Source: Frankia sp. AgB1.9
GTDB lineage: Bacteria > Actinomycetota > Actinomycetes > Frankiales > Frankiaceae
NCBI RefSeq assembly: GCF_016786355.1
Contig: NZ_JADWYX010000078.1
Span: 1 to 44,215, forward strand
DNA length: 44,215 bases
Reading direction: 5' to 3'
The translations under genes were made by a program, and so were the position numbers. The notes beneath the pieces were generated by a model that saw only the letters and a program-made list of their open reading frames with translations, ran no database searches and was not told the origin of the DNA. Positions 1 through 8,072 of this stretch are shown here, piece by piece. The stretch's first letter is position 1, and each line of letters begins with the position of its first letter.

Positions 1-71
1 CCGTTATAACCCTCTGGTCATCGCATCCGGCCCGACGACGGGCGGGCTCGGCGACGGCCCAGGCGAAGAAT

Positions 72-135
72 CGCGGGGGGGCCCCGCCCCCCCCCCCCCC
101 CCCGGGGGGGCCGGGGGGGGGGCGCGCCGCGCCCG
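72..135. other. 64-bp block of pure G/C downstream of guaA (probable sequence artefact)
   Basis: No A or T occurs over 64 bases, and the block is built of long C runs followed by long G runs. It lies 17 bases past the guaA stop, where a terminator hairpin would be expected. Blocks of the same style occur at 10923-11047 and 44082-44141, and the middle one destroys a reading frame. I therefore read it as low-quality base calling or gap filling over a difficult hairpin. A true G/C-only spacer cannot be excluded from the sequence alone. Confidence 0.6.
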
Positions 136-151
136 TTCCGCCCGTCACGCC

Positions 152-1867
152 CTATTCCCACTCGATCGTGCCCGGGGGCTTCGAGGTGATGTCGTAGACG
201 ACGCGGTTGACCTGCGGGACCTCGTTGACGACCCGGTTGCTGATGCGTTCCAGCAGGTTGGCCGGCAGCCGGGCCCAGCCGGCGGTCATCGCGTCCTCGC
301 TGGTCACGGCACGCAGGACGATCGGGTGGCCGTAGGTGCGCTCGTCGCCCTGGACGCCGACCGACCGGACGTCGGCCAGCAGCACCGCGAACACCTGCCA
401 GATCTCGCGCTCCAGTCCGGACCGGCGGATCTCGTCGCGCACGATCTGGTCGGCCGCCCGGACGATCTCGAGACGTTCGGGCGTGACCTCGCCGATGATC
501 CGTACCGCGAGCCCTGGTCCCGGGAACGGCTGCCGCCAGACGATCTCCTCGGGCAGGCCGAGCTCCTCGCCGAGCCGGCGGACCTCGTCCTTGAACAGGG
601 TCCGCAGCGGTTCGACCAGGCCGAACTGCAGGTCGTCCGGCAGGCCGCCGACGTTGTGGTGCGATTTGATCTTCGCGGCGTCGGGTGAGCCGGATTCGAT
701 GACGTCCGGATACAAGGTGCCCTGGACCAGGTACTCGATCCGGCTGCCGGCGGCCTCGGCGCGGGCCTCCAGATCGCGGGCGGCCTCCTCGAACACCCGG
801 ATGAACTCCCGGCCGATGATCTTGCGCTTCTGCTCCGGGTCGGTGACGCCCGCTAGGGCCGCGGCGAACCGGTCCGCCGCCTTGATGTGCACCAGCTCGA
901 CGCCGGTCGAGGCGACGAAGTCCCGCTCGACCTGCTCGGCCTCGCCGGCCCGCAGCAGGCCGTGGTCGACGAACACGCAGGTCAGTGCGTCGCCGACGGC
1001 GCGCTGCACGAGTGCCCCGGCAACCGCCGAGTCGACGCCGCCGGACAGCCCGCAGATCAGCTTCGCGTCGCCCACCTGGGCGCGGACCGCGGCGACCGCC
1101 TCGTCGACGATGTTGACCATCGTCCACGCGGGCCGGGCGCCCGCGCCGTGCAGCAGGAACCGGCGCAGCACCTCCATGCCGTGCTCGGTGTGCAGCACCT
1201 CCGGATGGAACTGCACGCCGAACAACCGCCGCCCGAGGTCCTCGAACGCGGCGACCGGCGTGGACCGGGTGTTCGCGGTGACCGAGAAGCCGGGCGGGGC
1301 CGCGCTCACCGCGTCGCCGTGCGACATCCAGACCTGCTGCTCGACCGGCAGGCCGTCGAACAGCAGGCCCGGCCGCGTGACCGAGAGCGTGGTCGCGCCG
1401 TACTCGGCGGTGTTGGTCCGGTCGACGGTGCCGCCGAGCGCCTGCGCCATCACCTGGTGGCCGTAGCAGATGCCGAGCACGGGAATGCCCGTGTCGAACA
1501 GCGCCGGGTCCACCTGGGGCGCGCCGGGGGAGTAGACCGACTTGGGGCCGCCGGAGAGGATCACCGCGCTCGGCCGGCGGGCCAGCAGTTCGGCGACCGG
1601 CGTGTTCCATGGCACGATCTCCGAGTACACATGGCACTCGCGCACCCGCCGGGCGATCAGCTGGGCGTACTGCGCACCGAAGTCGATGACGAGGGCCGTG
1701 TCGTAACCCGGGTGCGTCGACTGTGCCTGACTCGTGGAGCCCTGGCCTGCGGGTGCGTGCTGCCCGGTCGGAGCGTTCTGGTCGAACTGTGCGTTCTGAC
1801 CAGAAGGAGCGGGCTGACCTGGTCGCGAGTCCGTCGGGCGGTTGGGCGGGCGGTTGGGTGCGCTCAC
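152..1867 (-). CDS. guaA: GMP synthase (glutamine-hydrolysing)
   Basis: It converts XMP to GMP using glutamine and ATP, the last step of guanine nucleotide synthesis in the cytoplasm. The glutamine amidotransferase domain starts near residue 55 (DFGAQYAQLIARR), with the catalytic Cys134 in GICYGHQ and His221/Glu223 in QFHPE. The ATP pyrophosphatase domain follows with the PP-loop LSGGVDS near residues 274-280. The C-terminal dimerisation domain is complete and ends with TIEWE, as is usual for the family. The GTG start gives 571 residues, about 50 more than typical. The extra N-terminus is rich in Gln, Pro, Ala and Gly, and no strong Shine-Dalgarno precedes it, so the true start could lie closer to residue 50. 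guaB and guaB3 lie about 13 kb away on the same strand. Confidence 0.96.
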   Translation of the reverse strand: MSAPNRPPNRPTDSRPGQPAPSGQNAQFDQNAPTGQHAPAGQGSTSQAQSTHPGYDTALVIDFGAQYAQLIARRVRECHVYSEIVPWNTPVAELLARRPSAVILSGGPKSVYSPGAPQVDPALFDTGIPVLGICYGHQVMAQALGGTVDRTNTAEYGATTLSVTRPGLLFDGLPVEQQVWMSHGDAVSAAPPGFSVTANTRSTPVAAFEDLGRRLFGVQFHPEVLHTEHGMEVLRRFLLHGAGARPAWTMVNIVDEAVAAVRAQVGDAKLICGLSGGVDSAVAGALVQRAVGDALTCVFVDHGLLRAGEAEQVERDFVASTGVELVHIKAADRFAAALAGVTDPEQKRKIIGREFIRVFEEAARDLEARAEAAGSRIEYLVQGTLYPDVIESGSPDAAKIKSHHNVGGLPDDLQFGLVEPLRTLFKDEVRRLGEELGLPEEIVWRQPFPGPGLAVRIIGEVTPERLEIVRAADQIVRDEIRRSGLEREIWQVFAVLLADVRSVGVQGDERTYGHPIVLRAVTSEDAMTAGWARLPANLLERISNRVVNEVPQVNRVVYDITSKPPGTIEWE

Positions 1868-2378
1868 CTGCCAAGTCTACGGAGCAGCGCCACCGGTCGG
1901 CCCGCGCCGGCACGTCGTCCACCGGAACACCGGACCCGCGACGGGCACGGGGCGGCGCGTCCCGGATTGCCAGATCGCGCGCATGTTAACAATACGTATC
2001 TGACCTGAAACTCTCGGAAACATCTTCCGATGAAGGTCGGCCATCTCGATCACATGGCTTCCAAAGCACTCCGTACGGTTATCGAGATCCACCGCGGTGG
2101 TGACGCTGACGGCATCCCTTCGGTCTTCCTCGGTGGCGACCGCGCCTCGGCCCCGTGATGTTCCGACGGCTGCGTGCCACCTACCCAGCGCGGCCGGGGC
2201 TCATGAAGTGCGCATCAGGCACACAACTCGTAGCTTCGTAGTACGTGGCGTAAGGTAGCCACCTTTCGGGCGGGAACTCGGTACCGCTATGGTGCCGACC
2301 GAGGGACATCCGGGTCCGATACCGGGCCATCCCCAGAACGCCCTGTTCCGGGGGGCCGGCGGAGAGGTTGCGAAGTAC
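1868..2378. other. Divergent intergenic region between guaA and cvnA
   Basis: About 510 bases separate the divergent guaA and conservon operons, so both promoters should lie here. An A/T-richer patch at 1984-2030 stands out from the surroundings. It holds the 8-bp palindrome ATACGTAT (1992-1999) and a 6-bp inverted repeat, TCGGAA/TTCCGA (2014-2019 and 2025-2030). These could be operator or promoter elements for guaA, but I cannot assign a -35/-10 pair with confidence. Short open frames on both strands have no recognisable protein features. The interval 2289-2378 is open in the cvnA frame but is probably upstream of the true start. Confidence 0.4.
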
Positions 2379-5300
2379 GTGCGCAGACAACCGATGGCCA
2401 GCAGCACGGGCATCGCCGCAGACCCGATGCCGATGCCGGCGCCGGGCGCTCCCGTCCTGGAAGACGGGGGCCGCGGTGAGCGCCCCGTTGTGGCTCGACC
2501 CCCCGACGGAGGTGGCGGGAGTCGCGGTGGCCGCGGCGTCCTGTCCAACCCGTCGAGCTGGCGGGTTCGTACCAAGCTGATCGCGATCCTCGCGATCCCG
2601 GTCGTTGCGATCATCGTCAACGCCCTGATCGACGCGAGTTCGGTGCTCACGAGTACTCGGGACATCAACCGGGTCTCGCACCTGATCACCATCGACCGCT
2701 CCGCACTCGACCTCGCGTACAACGTCGAACTTGAGCGCACCTTCACCGCTGAATATGTGGCCCTGCGCGCGATCAACCAGGCGCCCGCCTCGGACCCGGT
2801 CGTGGCCCGCCAGAAAGCGGTCGACGCCTCGTACAAGGCCTACCAGGATGTGGCCGACGGCAAGCGCGGGTCCTTCAGCCCCCAGGTCAACGAGGCGCTC
2901 GACGCGGTCTCGACGGGCCTTGACGGTCTGCCGACCAAGCGCGCGGCCATCGGGAGGCTGACCGATCCGGTCTCGGTCATGACCTCGTACGACTCCATGA
3001 TCGAACCGTTGATCGACCTCGTCGGCCTCATCCCACAGGGCAACGACGACCGGCAGCTGGACAGCTCCGTCGACGCGACCCTGCACCTGGTCCGGGCGAC
3101 CGACCTGCTCGCTCAGCAGCAGGCGCAGATCAACACCTACCTGGTGTCCGAACTGCCATTCACCAGTGACGAGTTCCGGTCGGTGCTGAGCACCGACGCC
3201 GAGCGCAACAACGAACTCGACCAGTTCGACAAGTCCGCGTCGCCGGCTCAGAAGACGCTGTATGAGCAGGCACTCGACCCGCGCCTGAACAACGACGTTT
3301 TCAACACCCTGAAGAACACCGACCGGGTGCTCAACTCGACGGTCTCCAAGCCGCTCAACGACGGACAGATCGACCAGATCGAGTCGACGAAGTGGCTGCA
3401 GAACACCCGTGCCATGATCACGGTGAGCTACAGCGTCGCCGACGGGATGCTCGATCAGATCAACTCGCGGGTCGGCACCCTGCGGCGCGGCATCGAGCGC
3501 CAGGCGATCTTCTCCGCCCTGTTCACCGTCCTGATCCTGGCCGCCGCGCTGATCATCACCCTGGTGGTCGCGCAGTCCCTGATCCGCCCGCTGTTCGCCC
3601 TGCGAACCGCTGCCCTCGACATCGCCGAGCGAAGACTGCCCGACGCCGTCCGAAGACTGCGAGATTCGTCCGAGCAGGTGATCGACGACGAGGTCGAGAC
3701 GGTCGGTATCGACACCGACGAGGAGATCGGCGAGGTCGCCCGGGCGTTCGACCAGGTCCACCACGAGGCCGTCCGGCTGGCGTCCGAGCAGGCCGTGCTG
3801 CGGAACAACGTCAACGCGATGTTCGTCAACCTGTCCCGCCGTTCCCAGGGCCTCGTCGAGCGCCAGCTGCGCCTCATCGACGACCTGGAGAACCGCGAGC
3901 AGGACCCGGACCAGCTCGCCAACCTGTTCAAGCTGGACCACCTCGCCACCCGAATGCGGCGGAACAACGAGAGCCTGCTGGTTCTCGCCGGTACCGACAC
4001 CGCCCGGCGCTGGACCCACCCGGTCCCGCTCAACGAGGTCGTCCTCGCGGCGATCTCCGAGGTCGAGCAGTACACCCGCGTCAAGCAGACGACCGCCGCT
4101 CCGGTGTCCATCGCCGGTAACGGTGTCAGCGACGTCGTCCACCTGATCGCGGAGCTGCTGGAGAACGCGACCTCGTACTCCCCGCCGGCGACCGACGTCG
4201 TCGTCACCAGCCACTCCCTCGGCCCCGGCGCCGGCGCCATGATCGAGATCGTCGACATGGGCATCGGCATGCCGGCCAAGGACCTGGAGCGGGTCAACGA
4301 GCGGCTCGCGAACCCGCCGGTCGTGGACGTCTCGGTGTCCCGGACGATGGGTCTGTTCGCGGTCGGCCGGCTGGCCGGCCGGCACGGCATCCGCGTCCAG
4401 CTGCGCGAGTCGCCCTCCCGCGGCATCACCGCGGTGATCCGGCTGCCAGCCAAGCTGGTCACCGGCGACGCCGTGGGCGGCGGGACGGGCCCAGGGTCGC
4501 AGCGCCCGGGTGCGCAGACGGCCATCAGCCGGCCGGGCGCTGACGCCGGGTCCCGGCCGAGCTTCGGACCCTCCGGGCCCGGCTCGGGTCGGCCCGAGCT
4601 GGGCGCTGGACCGGGAGGCCCCTCGACCGGGCCGGTCCGCCAGGCCTTCGGCGCCCCGCAGCAGTTCGGCCCCGGCCAGGAGAACGGCCGCGGCCGGCCG
4701 CAGCCAGACGGGTACGACGAGCCGGACGAGCGGTTCGGCCCGCCGAGCGGCGCGCTGCCCGCCATCGACTCCGGTCGGTTCGGACCCCCGCCGCTGGCGA
4801 TCGGGCCCGGCAGCCAGCAGGGCGGCCCGAGGACCGGCCCGGTGCCGCTGCCGGCTCAGGAGCAGCCGCGGTACACCGAGGAGGACACCCAGCGGTTCGG
4901 CTCCTTCCCGGGAATGCAGCCGGGGACCGGCCCGAGCCAGCAGCGCGGCTACCAGCCCGAGCGCGAAGAGTCACGGTCGGACGAGCCCCGGTACGAGGAG
5001 CCTCAGTTCGAGGAGCCTCGGTTCGACGGGCCCGGGTACGACGACGATCGGCGTAACCCGCGGACTGGCCCGGTCGACCTGCGGGAGTCGTGGAGCGGCG
5101 AGTTCCCGGCGCAGCGCCCGGTCAGCCCGGACTCGCTCGACCACACCGGCCCGCTGCAGCGCCCGGGCACCAGCCCGCTGCCGATGCCCGACCGCGCTCG
5201 CCAGCGCGACAACGGCTACCAGGGCGACAACGGCTACCAGGGCGAGCCCGGATACCAGGGCGACAGCGGTTACCAGGGTGCCAGCGACTACCAGGGCGAC

Positions 5301-6365
5301 CCCGGCTACCAGAACGGTGCCGGCTACCGCGAGCCGGCGCAGCCGGACCTGCAGGAGAACGTGTTCGCCCGTCCGGCGCACCGCCCGGAGCCGGAGCCCG
5401 TGGACGTGCCGCGGCCTCGCTGGGAGGAGCCGACAACTGGCGGCTACGCCCGGCCGCGGGTGGAGGACACCGGCGAGCTGTACGTCGGCGAGGGCGAGGA
5501 CGTCGACACCACTCCGATCTTCGACTCGGTCTCGGCCTGGTTCCAGCGCCGTTCGCCGAGCGACGAGGCCCGGCGTGGCCCCGACCCGGTGGTCGAGAGC
5601 ACCCCGCCGGCCGCGTTCGCCCCGCCGGCCGCGTTCACCACGCCACCGGCCGCGTTCACCGCGCCCCGCGCGTCCGCGGGCATGCGGGTCATGGGTAACG
5701 GCGGGTTGGGCGACAACCAGATGCAGCGTCCCGAACCGGCGCCGGCACCGGCGCCAGCCCCAACACCGATGCGTCCGGCCGCCGGGCTGCGCACGGACAA
5801 CGGGATGGGCGGCGGCACCGGCCCGAACACCGGCGGCCTGAACACCGGTGGTCTCAACGGGGGCGGCTACCGTCAGCCGGCCGCCTACACGGAGCAGCAG
5901 ACCGGGCCGCGCCCGGCCGAGCCGCCGCTGCGGGGCGCTGAGCCACCACTGCCCGTGCGGGGCGCTGATCCGCCACTGCCTGTGCGTGGCGTTGACCCGT
6001 CACTGCCCGTGCGGGGTGCGGATCCGTCACTGCCCGTGCGTGGCGGCGGCGAGCCTCGCTCGTGGGAGTCGGCCGGCGACGCCGGCTGGCAGGCAGCGGA
6101 GGCGCTGCGACAGCCGGCTGGTGACGAGCAGAACTCGACGACCAAGTCGGGCCTGCCGCTACGGGTGCCGATGACCCACCTAATCCCCGGCAGCGCTGAG
6201 CCGGCCAGTAATCGCAAGAACCCGCCGCGGCCAGCTGACGCCGCGACCAGATCCCCTGAAGCGGTTGGCGGGCGTCTTGCCAGCTTCTACCAGGGTGTCC
6301 GGCAGGGACGGGACATGGGTGCCGAGACGAGAAGCGCCCACCGCGACGGGCAGGAGGAACGGTGA
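2379..6365 (+). CDS. cvnA: Conservon sensor-like histidine kinase CvnA with NIT-type sensor and long disordered tail
   Basis: This is the membrane sensor component of a conservon (CvnA-D), an actinobacterial module likened to eukaryotic G-protein signalling. GTG at 2379 is chosen because GGAGAGG lies 11 bases upstream; ATG at 2289 or 2394 is also in frame. Transmembrane helix 1 is near residues 64-86 and helix 2 near 376-398. Between them lies a helical extracytoplasmic domain of nitrate/nitrite-sensor (NIT) type. A HAMP-like segment follows, then a helical region with a conserved LFKLDHLATR (His521), then a HATPase_c domain with N-box ELLENATSYSPP (about 592-603) and G-box VDMGIGMP. From about residue 700 to the end is a roughly 630-residue Pro/Gly-rich tail. 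It contains tandem GYQG units (about 5209-5330) and LPVRGADP decapeptide units (about 5925-6050). It overlaps cvnB by 4 bases. Confidence 0.93.
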   Translation: MRRQPMASSTGIAADPMPMPAPGAPVLEDGGRGERPVVARPPDGGGGSRGGRGVLSNPSSWRVRTKLIAILAIPVVAIIVNALIDASSVLTSTRDINRVSHLITIDRSALDLAYNVELERTFTAEYVALRAINQAPASDPVVARQKAVDASYKAYQDVADGKRGSFSPQVNEALDAVSTGLDGLPTKRAAIGRLTDPVSVMTSYDSMIEPLIDLVGLIPQGNDDRQLDSSVDATLHLVRATDLLAQQQAQINTYLVSELPFTSDEFRSVLSTDAERNNELDQFDKSASPAQKTLYEQALDPRLNNDVFNTLKNTDRVLNSTVSKPLNDGQIDQIESTKWLQNTRAMITVSYSVADGMLDQINSRVGTLRRGIERQAIFSALFTVLILAAALIITLVVAQSLIRPLFALRTAALDIAERRLPDAVRRLRDSSEQVIDDEVETVGIDTDEEIGEVARAFDQVHHEAVRLASEQAVLRNNVNAMFVNLSRRSQGLVERQLRLIDDLENREQDPDQLANLFKLDHLATRMRRNNESLLVLAGTDTARRWTHPVPLNEVVLAAISEVEQYTRVKQTTAAPVSIAGNGVSDVVHLIAELLENATSYSPPATDVVVTSHSLGPGAGAMIEIVDMGIGMPAKDLERVNERLANPPVVDVSVSRTMGLFAVGRLAGRHGIRVQLRESPSRGITAVIRLPAKLVTGDAVGGGTGPGSQRPGAQTAISRPGADAGSRPSFGPSGPGSGRPELGAGPGGPSTGPVRQAFGAPQQFGPGQENGRGRPQPDGYDEPDERFGPPSGALPAIDSGRFGPPPLAIGPGSQQGGPRTGPVPLPAQEQPRYTEEDTQRFGSFPGMQPGTGPSQQRGYQPEREESRSDEPRYEEPQFEEPRFDGPGYDDDRRNPRTGPVDLRESWSGEFPAQRPVSPDSLDHTGPLQRPGTSPLPMPDRARQRDNGYQGDNGYQGEPGYQGDSGYQGASDYQGDPGYQNGAGYREPAQPDLQENVFARPAHRPEPEPVDVPRPRWEEPTTGGYARPRVEDTGELYVGEGEDVDTTPIFDSVSAWFQRRSPSDEARRGPDPVVESTPPAAFAPPAAFTTPPAAFTAPRASAGMRVMGNGGLGDNQMQRPEPAPAPAPAPTPMRPAAGLRTDNGMGGGTGPNTGGLNTGGLNGGGYRQPAAYTEQQTGPRPAEPPLRGAEPPLPVRGADPPLPVRGVDPSLPVRGADPSLPVRGGGEPRSWESAGDAGWQAAEALRQPAGDEQNSTTKSGLPLRVPMTHLIPGSAEPASNRKNPPRPADAATRSPEAVGGRLASFYQGVRQGRDMGAETRSAHRDGQEER

Positions 6366-6787
6366 GACCGGTGGTGAGCGCCGAGGCGCAGAACCTGAAC
6401 TGGCTGATCAACAATTTCGTCGACCGGGTTCCAGGTGTGGCGCACACCGTCGTGGTCTCCGCGGACGGTCTCCTGTTGGCTGTCTCCGACGGCTTCCCGA
6501 GGGACCGCGCCGACCAGCTGGCGGCAGTCTCGTCCGGTCTGGTCAGCCTGACCCAGGGTGCCGCTCGCGTCTTCGAGGCCGGGTTGGTCACCCAGACGGT
6601 CGTCGAGATGGAGCACGGCTTCCTCTTCATCATGGCGATCAGCGACGGGGCGAGCATGGCGGTGCTCGCCGCGCCGTCCTGTGACATCGGCCTGGTCGGC
6701 TACGAGATGGCACTGCTGGTCAGCCGGGCCAAGGCGGTCCTTACGCCCGCGCTGCGCCAGGAGTTGCAAGGGACGCTCCCACGATGA
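6362..6787 (+). CDS. cvnB: Conservon roadblock/LC7 protein CvnB
   Basis: A single roadblock/LC7 domain of about 120 residues starts at NLNWLINNFVDRVPGVAHTV. This is the typical CvnB and MglB-like fold expected to act as regulator or GAP-like partner of the small GTPase CvnD. The start GTG overlaps the cvnA stop (GTGA), showing translational coupling. A second GTG at 6374 is in frame and begins closer to the conserved domain, so the protein may be four residues shorter. The 141-residue length is normal for the family. No membrane segment or signal peptide is present; the protein should be cytoplasmic and associate with CvnA or CvnD. Confidence 0.93.
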   Translation: MRPVVSAEAQNLNWLINNFVDRVPGVAHTVVVSADGLLLAVSDGFPRDRADQLAAVSSGLVSLTQGAARVFEAGLVTQTVVEMEHGFLFIMAISDGASMAVLAAPSCDIGLVGYEMALLVSRAKAVLTPALRQELQGTLPR

Positions 6788-6839
6788 CCGGGCGTATCGC
6801 TGACGCGGTGATTCCATCCGAGGTGAGGGAGATGCCAGC

Positions 6840-7196
6840 GTGAGCGAAATGGGGGGCCCGCCGGGACCAGTCGTCCGGCCGTACGCCATGACCGGGGGTC
6901 GTACCCGGTCGCGTTACGAGCTCGCCATCGAGGCGCTCGTCATCACCACCCAGTACGGCGAGGAACGCGCGATCGGCCTCAGCCTTGAGCAGCAGTCCAT
7001 TGCTGCCATGTGCCGCCAGGTCCGTTCAGTGGCCGAGATCGCCGCCGGCCTGCGAGTGCCCCTCGGAGTCGCGAGGGTGCTCGTCGGCGACATGGCGGAC
7101 GAGGGCTTCGTCCGCGTACACCAGCAGCCGGACCGCGACGAGGCGCCGGATCTCGCGTTGCTCGAAAGGGTTCTCAGTGGCCTACGAAAGCTCTGA
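6840..7196 (+). CDS. cvnC: Conservon DUF742 protein CvnC
   Basis: This 118-residue protein carries the DUF742 domain, the constant third member of conservons. A short disordered N-terminus leads to VRPYAMTGGRTRSRYELAIE, typical of the family. A winged-helix-like region follows (SLEQQSIAAMCRQ, SVAEIAAGLRVPLGVARVLV). The GTG start at 6840 is preceded by a purine-rich GAGGTGAGGGAG about 10 bases upstream. It is 52 bases from cvnB and overlaps cvnD by 20 bases, so it belongs to the same transcript. Its biochemical role is not settled; it is thought to act within the conservon complex. Confidence 0.93.
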   Translation: MSEMGGPPGPVVRPYAMTGGRTRSRYELAIEALVITTQYGEERAIGLSLEQQSIAAMCRQVRSVAEIAAGLRVPLGVARVLVGDMADEGFVRVHQQPDRDEAPDLALLERVLSGLRKL

Positions 7197-7773
7197 CCAC
7201 AGACGCGTCAACTCATCGATCGCGACCACCTCGGTCAAGATCGTCGTTGCCGGCGGTTTCGGCGCGGGGAAGACCACCTTCGTGGGCTCCGTCTCGGAGA
7301 TCGTGCCGCTGCGCACCGAGGCCGTCATGACGGAGGCCGGCGCCCACGTCGACGACCTGACCCACCTGGTCGACAAGACCACGACCACGGTGGCGATGGA
7401 CTTCGGCCGGGTGTCGCTCGACGAGGACCTGATCCTCTACCTGTTCGGGACGCCGGGGCAGTACCGGTTCTGGTTCATGTGGGACGACATCGTCCGCGGC
7501 GCGATCGGCGCGATCGTGCTCACCGACACCCGCCGCCTGGCCGACTGCTTCGCCGCCGTGGACTACTTCGAGCAGCGCCAGCTGCCGTTCGTGATCGGTC
7601 TGAACTGCTTCGACGGGGTGCTGCGGCACTCGATCGAGGACGTCCGCGAGGCGCTGCAGATCAGCCCGTCGGTGCCGATCATCACCTGCGACGCCCGTAA
7701 CCGTGACTCGACGAAGACCGCACTGATCGCGGTGGTCGAGCACACGATGTCTCGCGCCGCCCTGCGCGCGTAG
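7177..7773 (+). CDS. cvnD: Conservon small GTPase CvnD
   Basis: This is a 198-residue Ras-like ATP/GTP-binding protein, the output GTPase of the conservon. The P-loop GGFGAGKTT is at residues 26-34. The switch II region carries LFGTPGQYRFW, the conservon form of DxxG, and LNCFDG stands where NKxD is expected. GTG at 7177 is chosen because GAAAGGG lies 6 bases upstream and it starts 20 bases inside cvnC, as in other conservons. The open frame extends upstream to 6985, but that part overlaps cvnC and is out of register with the family. It is the last gene of the operon and is followed by a strong inverted repeat. Confidence 0.94.
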   Translation: MAYESSDHRRVNSSIATTSVKIVVAGGFGAGKTTFVGSVSEIVPLRTEAVMTEAGAHVDDLTHLVDKTTTTVAMDFGRVSLDEDLILYLFGTPGQYRFWFMWDDIVRGAIGAIVLTDTRRLADCFAAVDYFEQRQLPFVIGLNCFDGVLRHSIEDVREALQISPSVPIITCDARNRDSTKTALIAVVEHTMSRAALRA

Positions 7774-7819
7774 CTCCGGGGCGCCCGCGTGGGCGCGTCC
7801 GGGCGGGCCGTCGGCCGGC

Positions 7820-7871
7820 CCGGACATGGATGAGGGGGAAGGCAGTCGCCTTCCCCCTCATCCATGTCCGG
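7820..7871. terminator. Perfect 24-bp inverted repeat, bidirectional terminator
   Basis: The arms at 7820-7843 and 7848-7871 are perfect complements with a 4-base loop (AGTC). The core is ATGAGGGGGAAGGC and its complement. It sits 47 bases past the cvnD stop and also downstream of the convergent gene at 8073-9623. No U-tract follows, which is common in high-GC actinobacteria. The symmetry makes it suitable for ending transcription from both sides. Confidence 0.85.
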
Positions 7872-8034
7872 AGCCCTGCGATCTGCCGTGGCCGGATCCG
7901 CTTGGCGTGGCCCGGGTCTGTGAGACCAGCCTGGCGGGCGCGCCGGAATAGCCCAGAATCGGCCCTGAGGGCCTCGCTGTGGCTCGCGTTACGGTTGTCC
8001 CGAACATGGACACCCAGTGGACGGTGAAGGCCGT

Positions 8035-8057
8035 CTCAGCGCCGCGCGGGCGCTGAG
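8035..8057 (-). terminator. 9-bp stem hairpin after the solute-binding protein gene
   Basis: The arms CTCAGCGCC (8035-8043) and GGCGCTGAG (8049-8057) flank a 5-base loop. The hairpin begins 16 bases past the stop of the minus-strand gene at 8073. It is a likely first terminator for that gene, ahead of the larger repeat at 7820-7871. Confidence 0.55.
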
Positions 8058-8072
8058 TGCCGCAGGCCTGGG

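Noticed and set aside
18..1922. 634-residue minus-strand open frame over guaA
   Set aside because: It lies in another frame of guaA, is Arg/Gly-rich, and has no protein features; it is a shadow caused by high GC.
2181..4385. 734-residue minus-strand open frame opposite cvnA
   Set aside because: The sequence is Asp/Val/Arg/Gly-rich antisense of the NIT and kinase region, typical of GC-rich shadow frames.
5209..5330. GYQG-encoding repeats as a CRISPR-like array
   Set aside because: The units are in frame, of variable sequence, with no unique spacers; they are protein repeats of CvnA.
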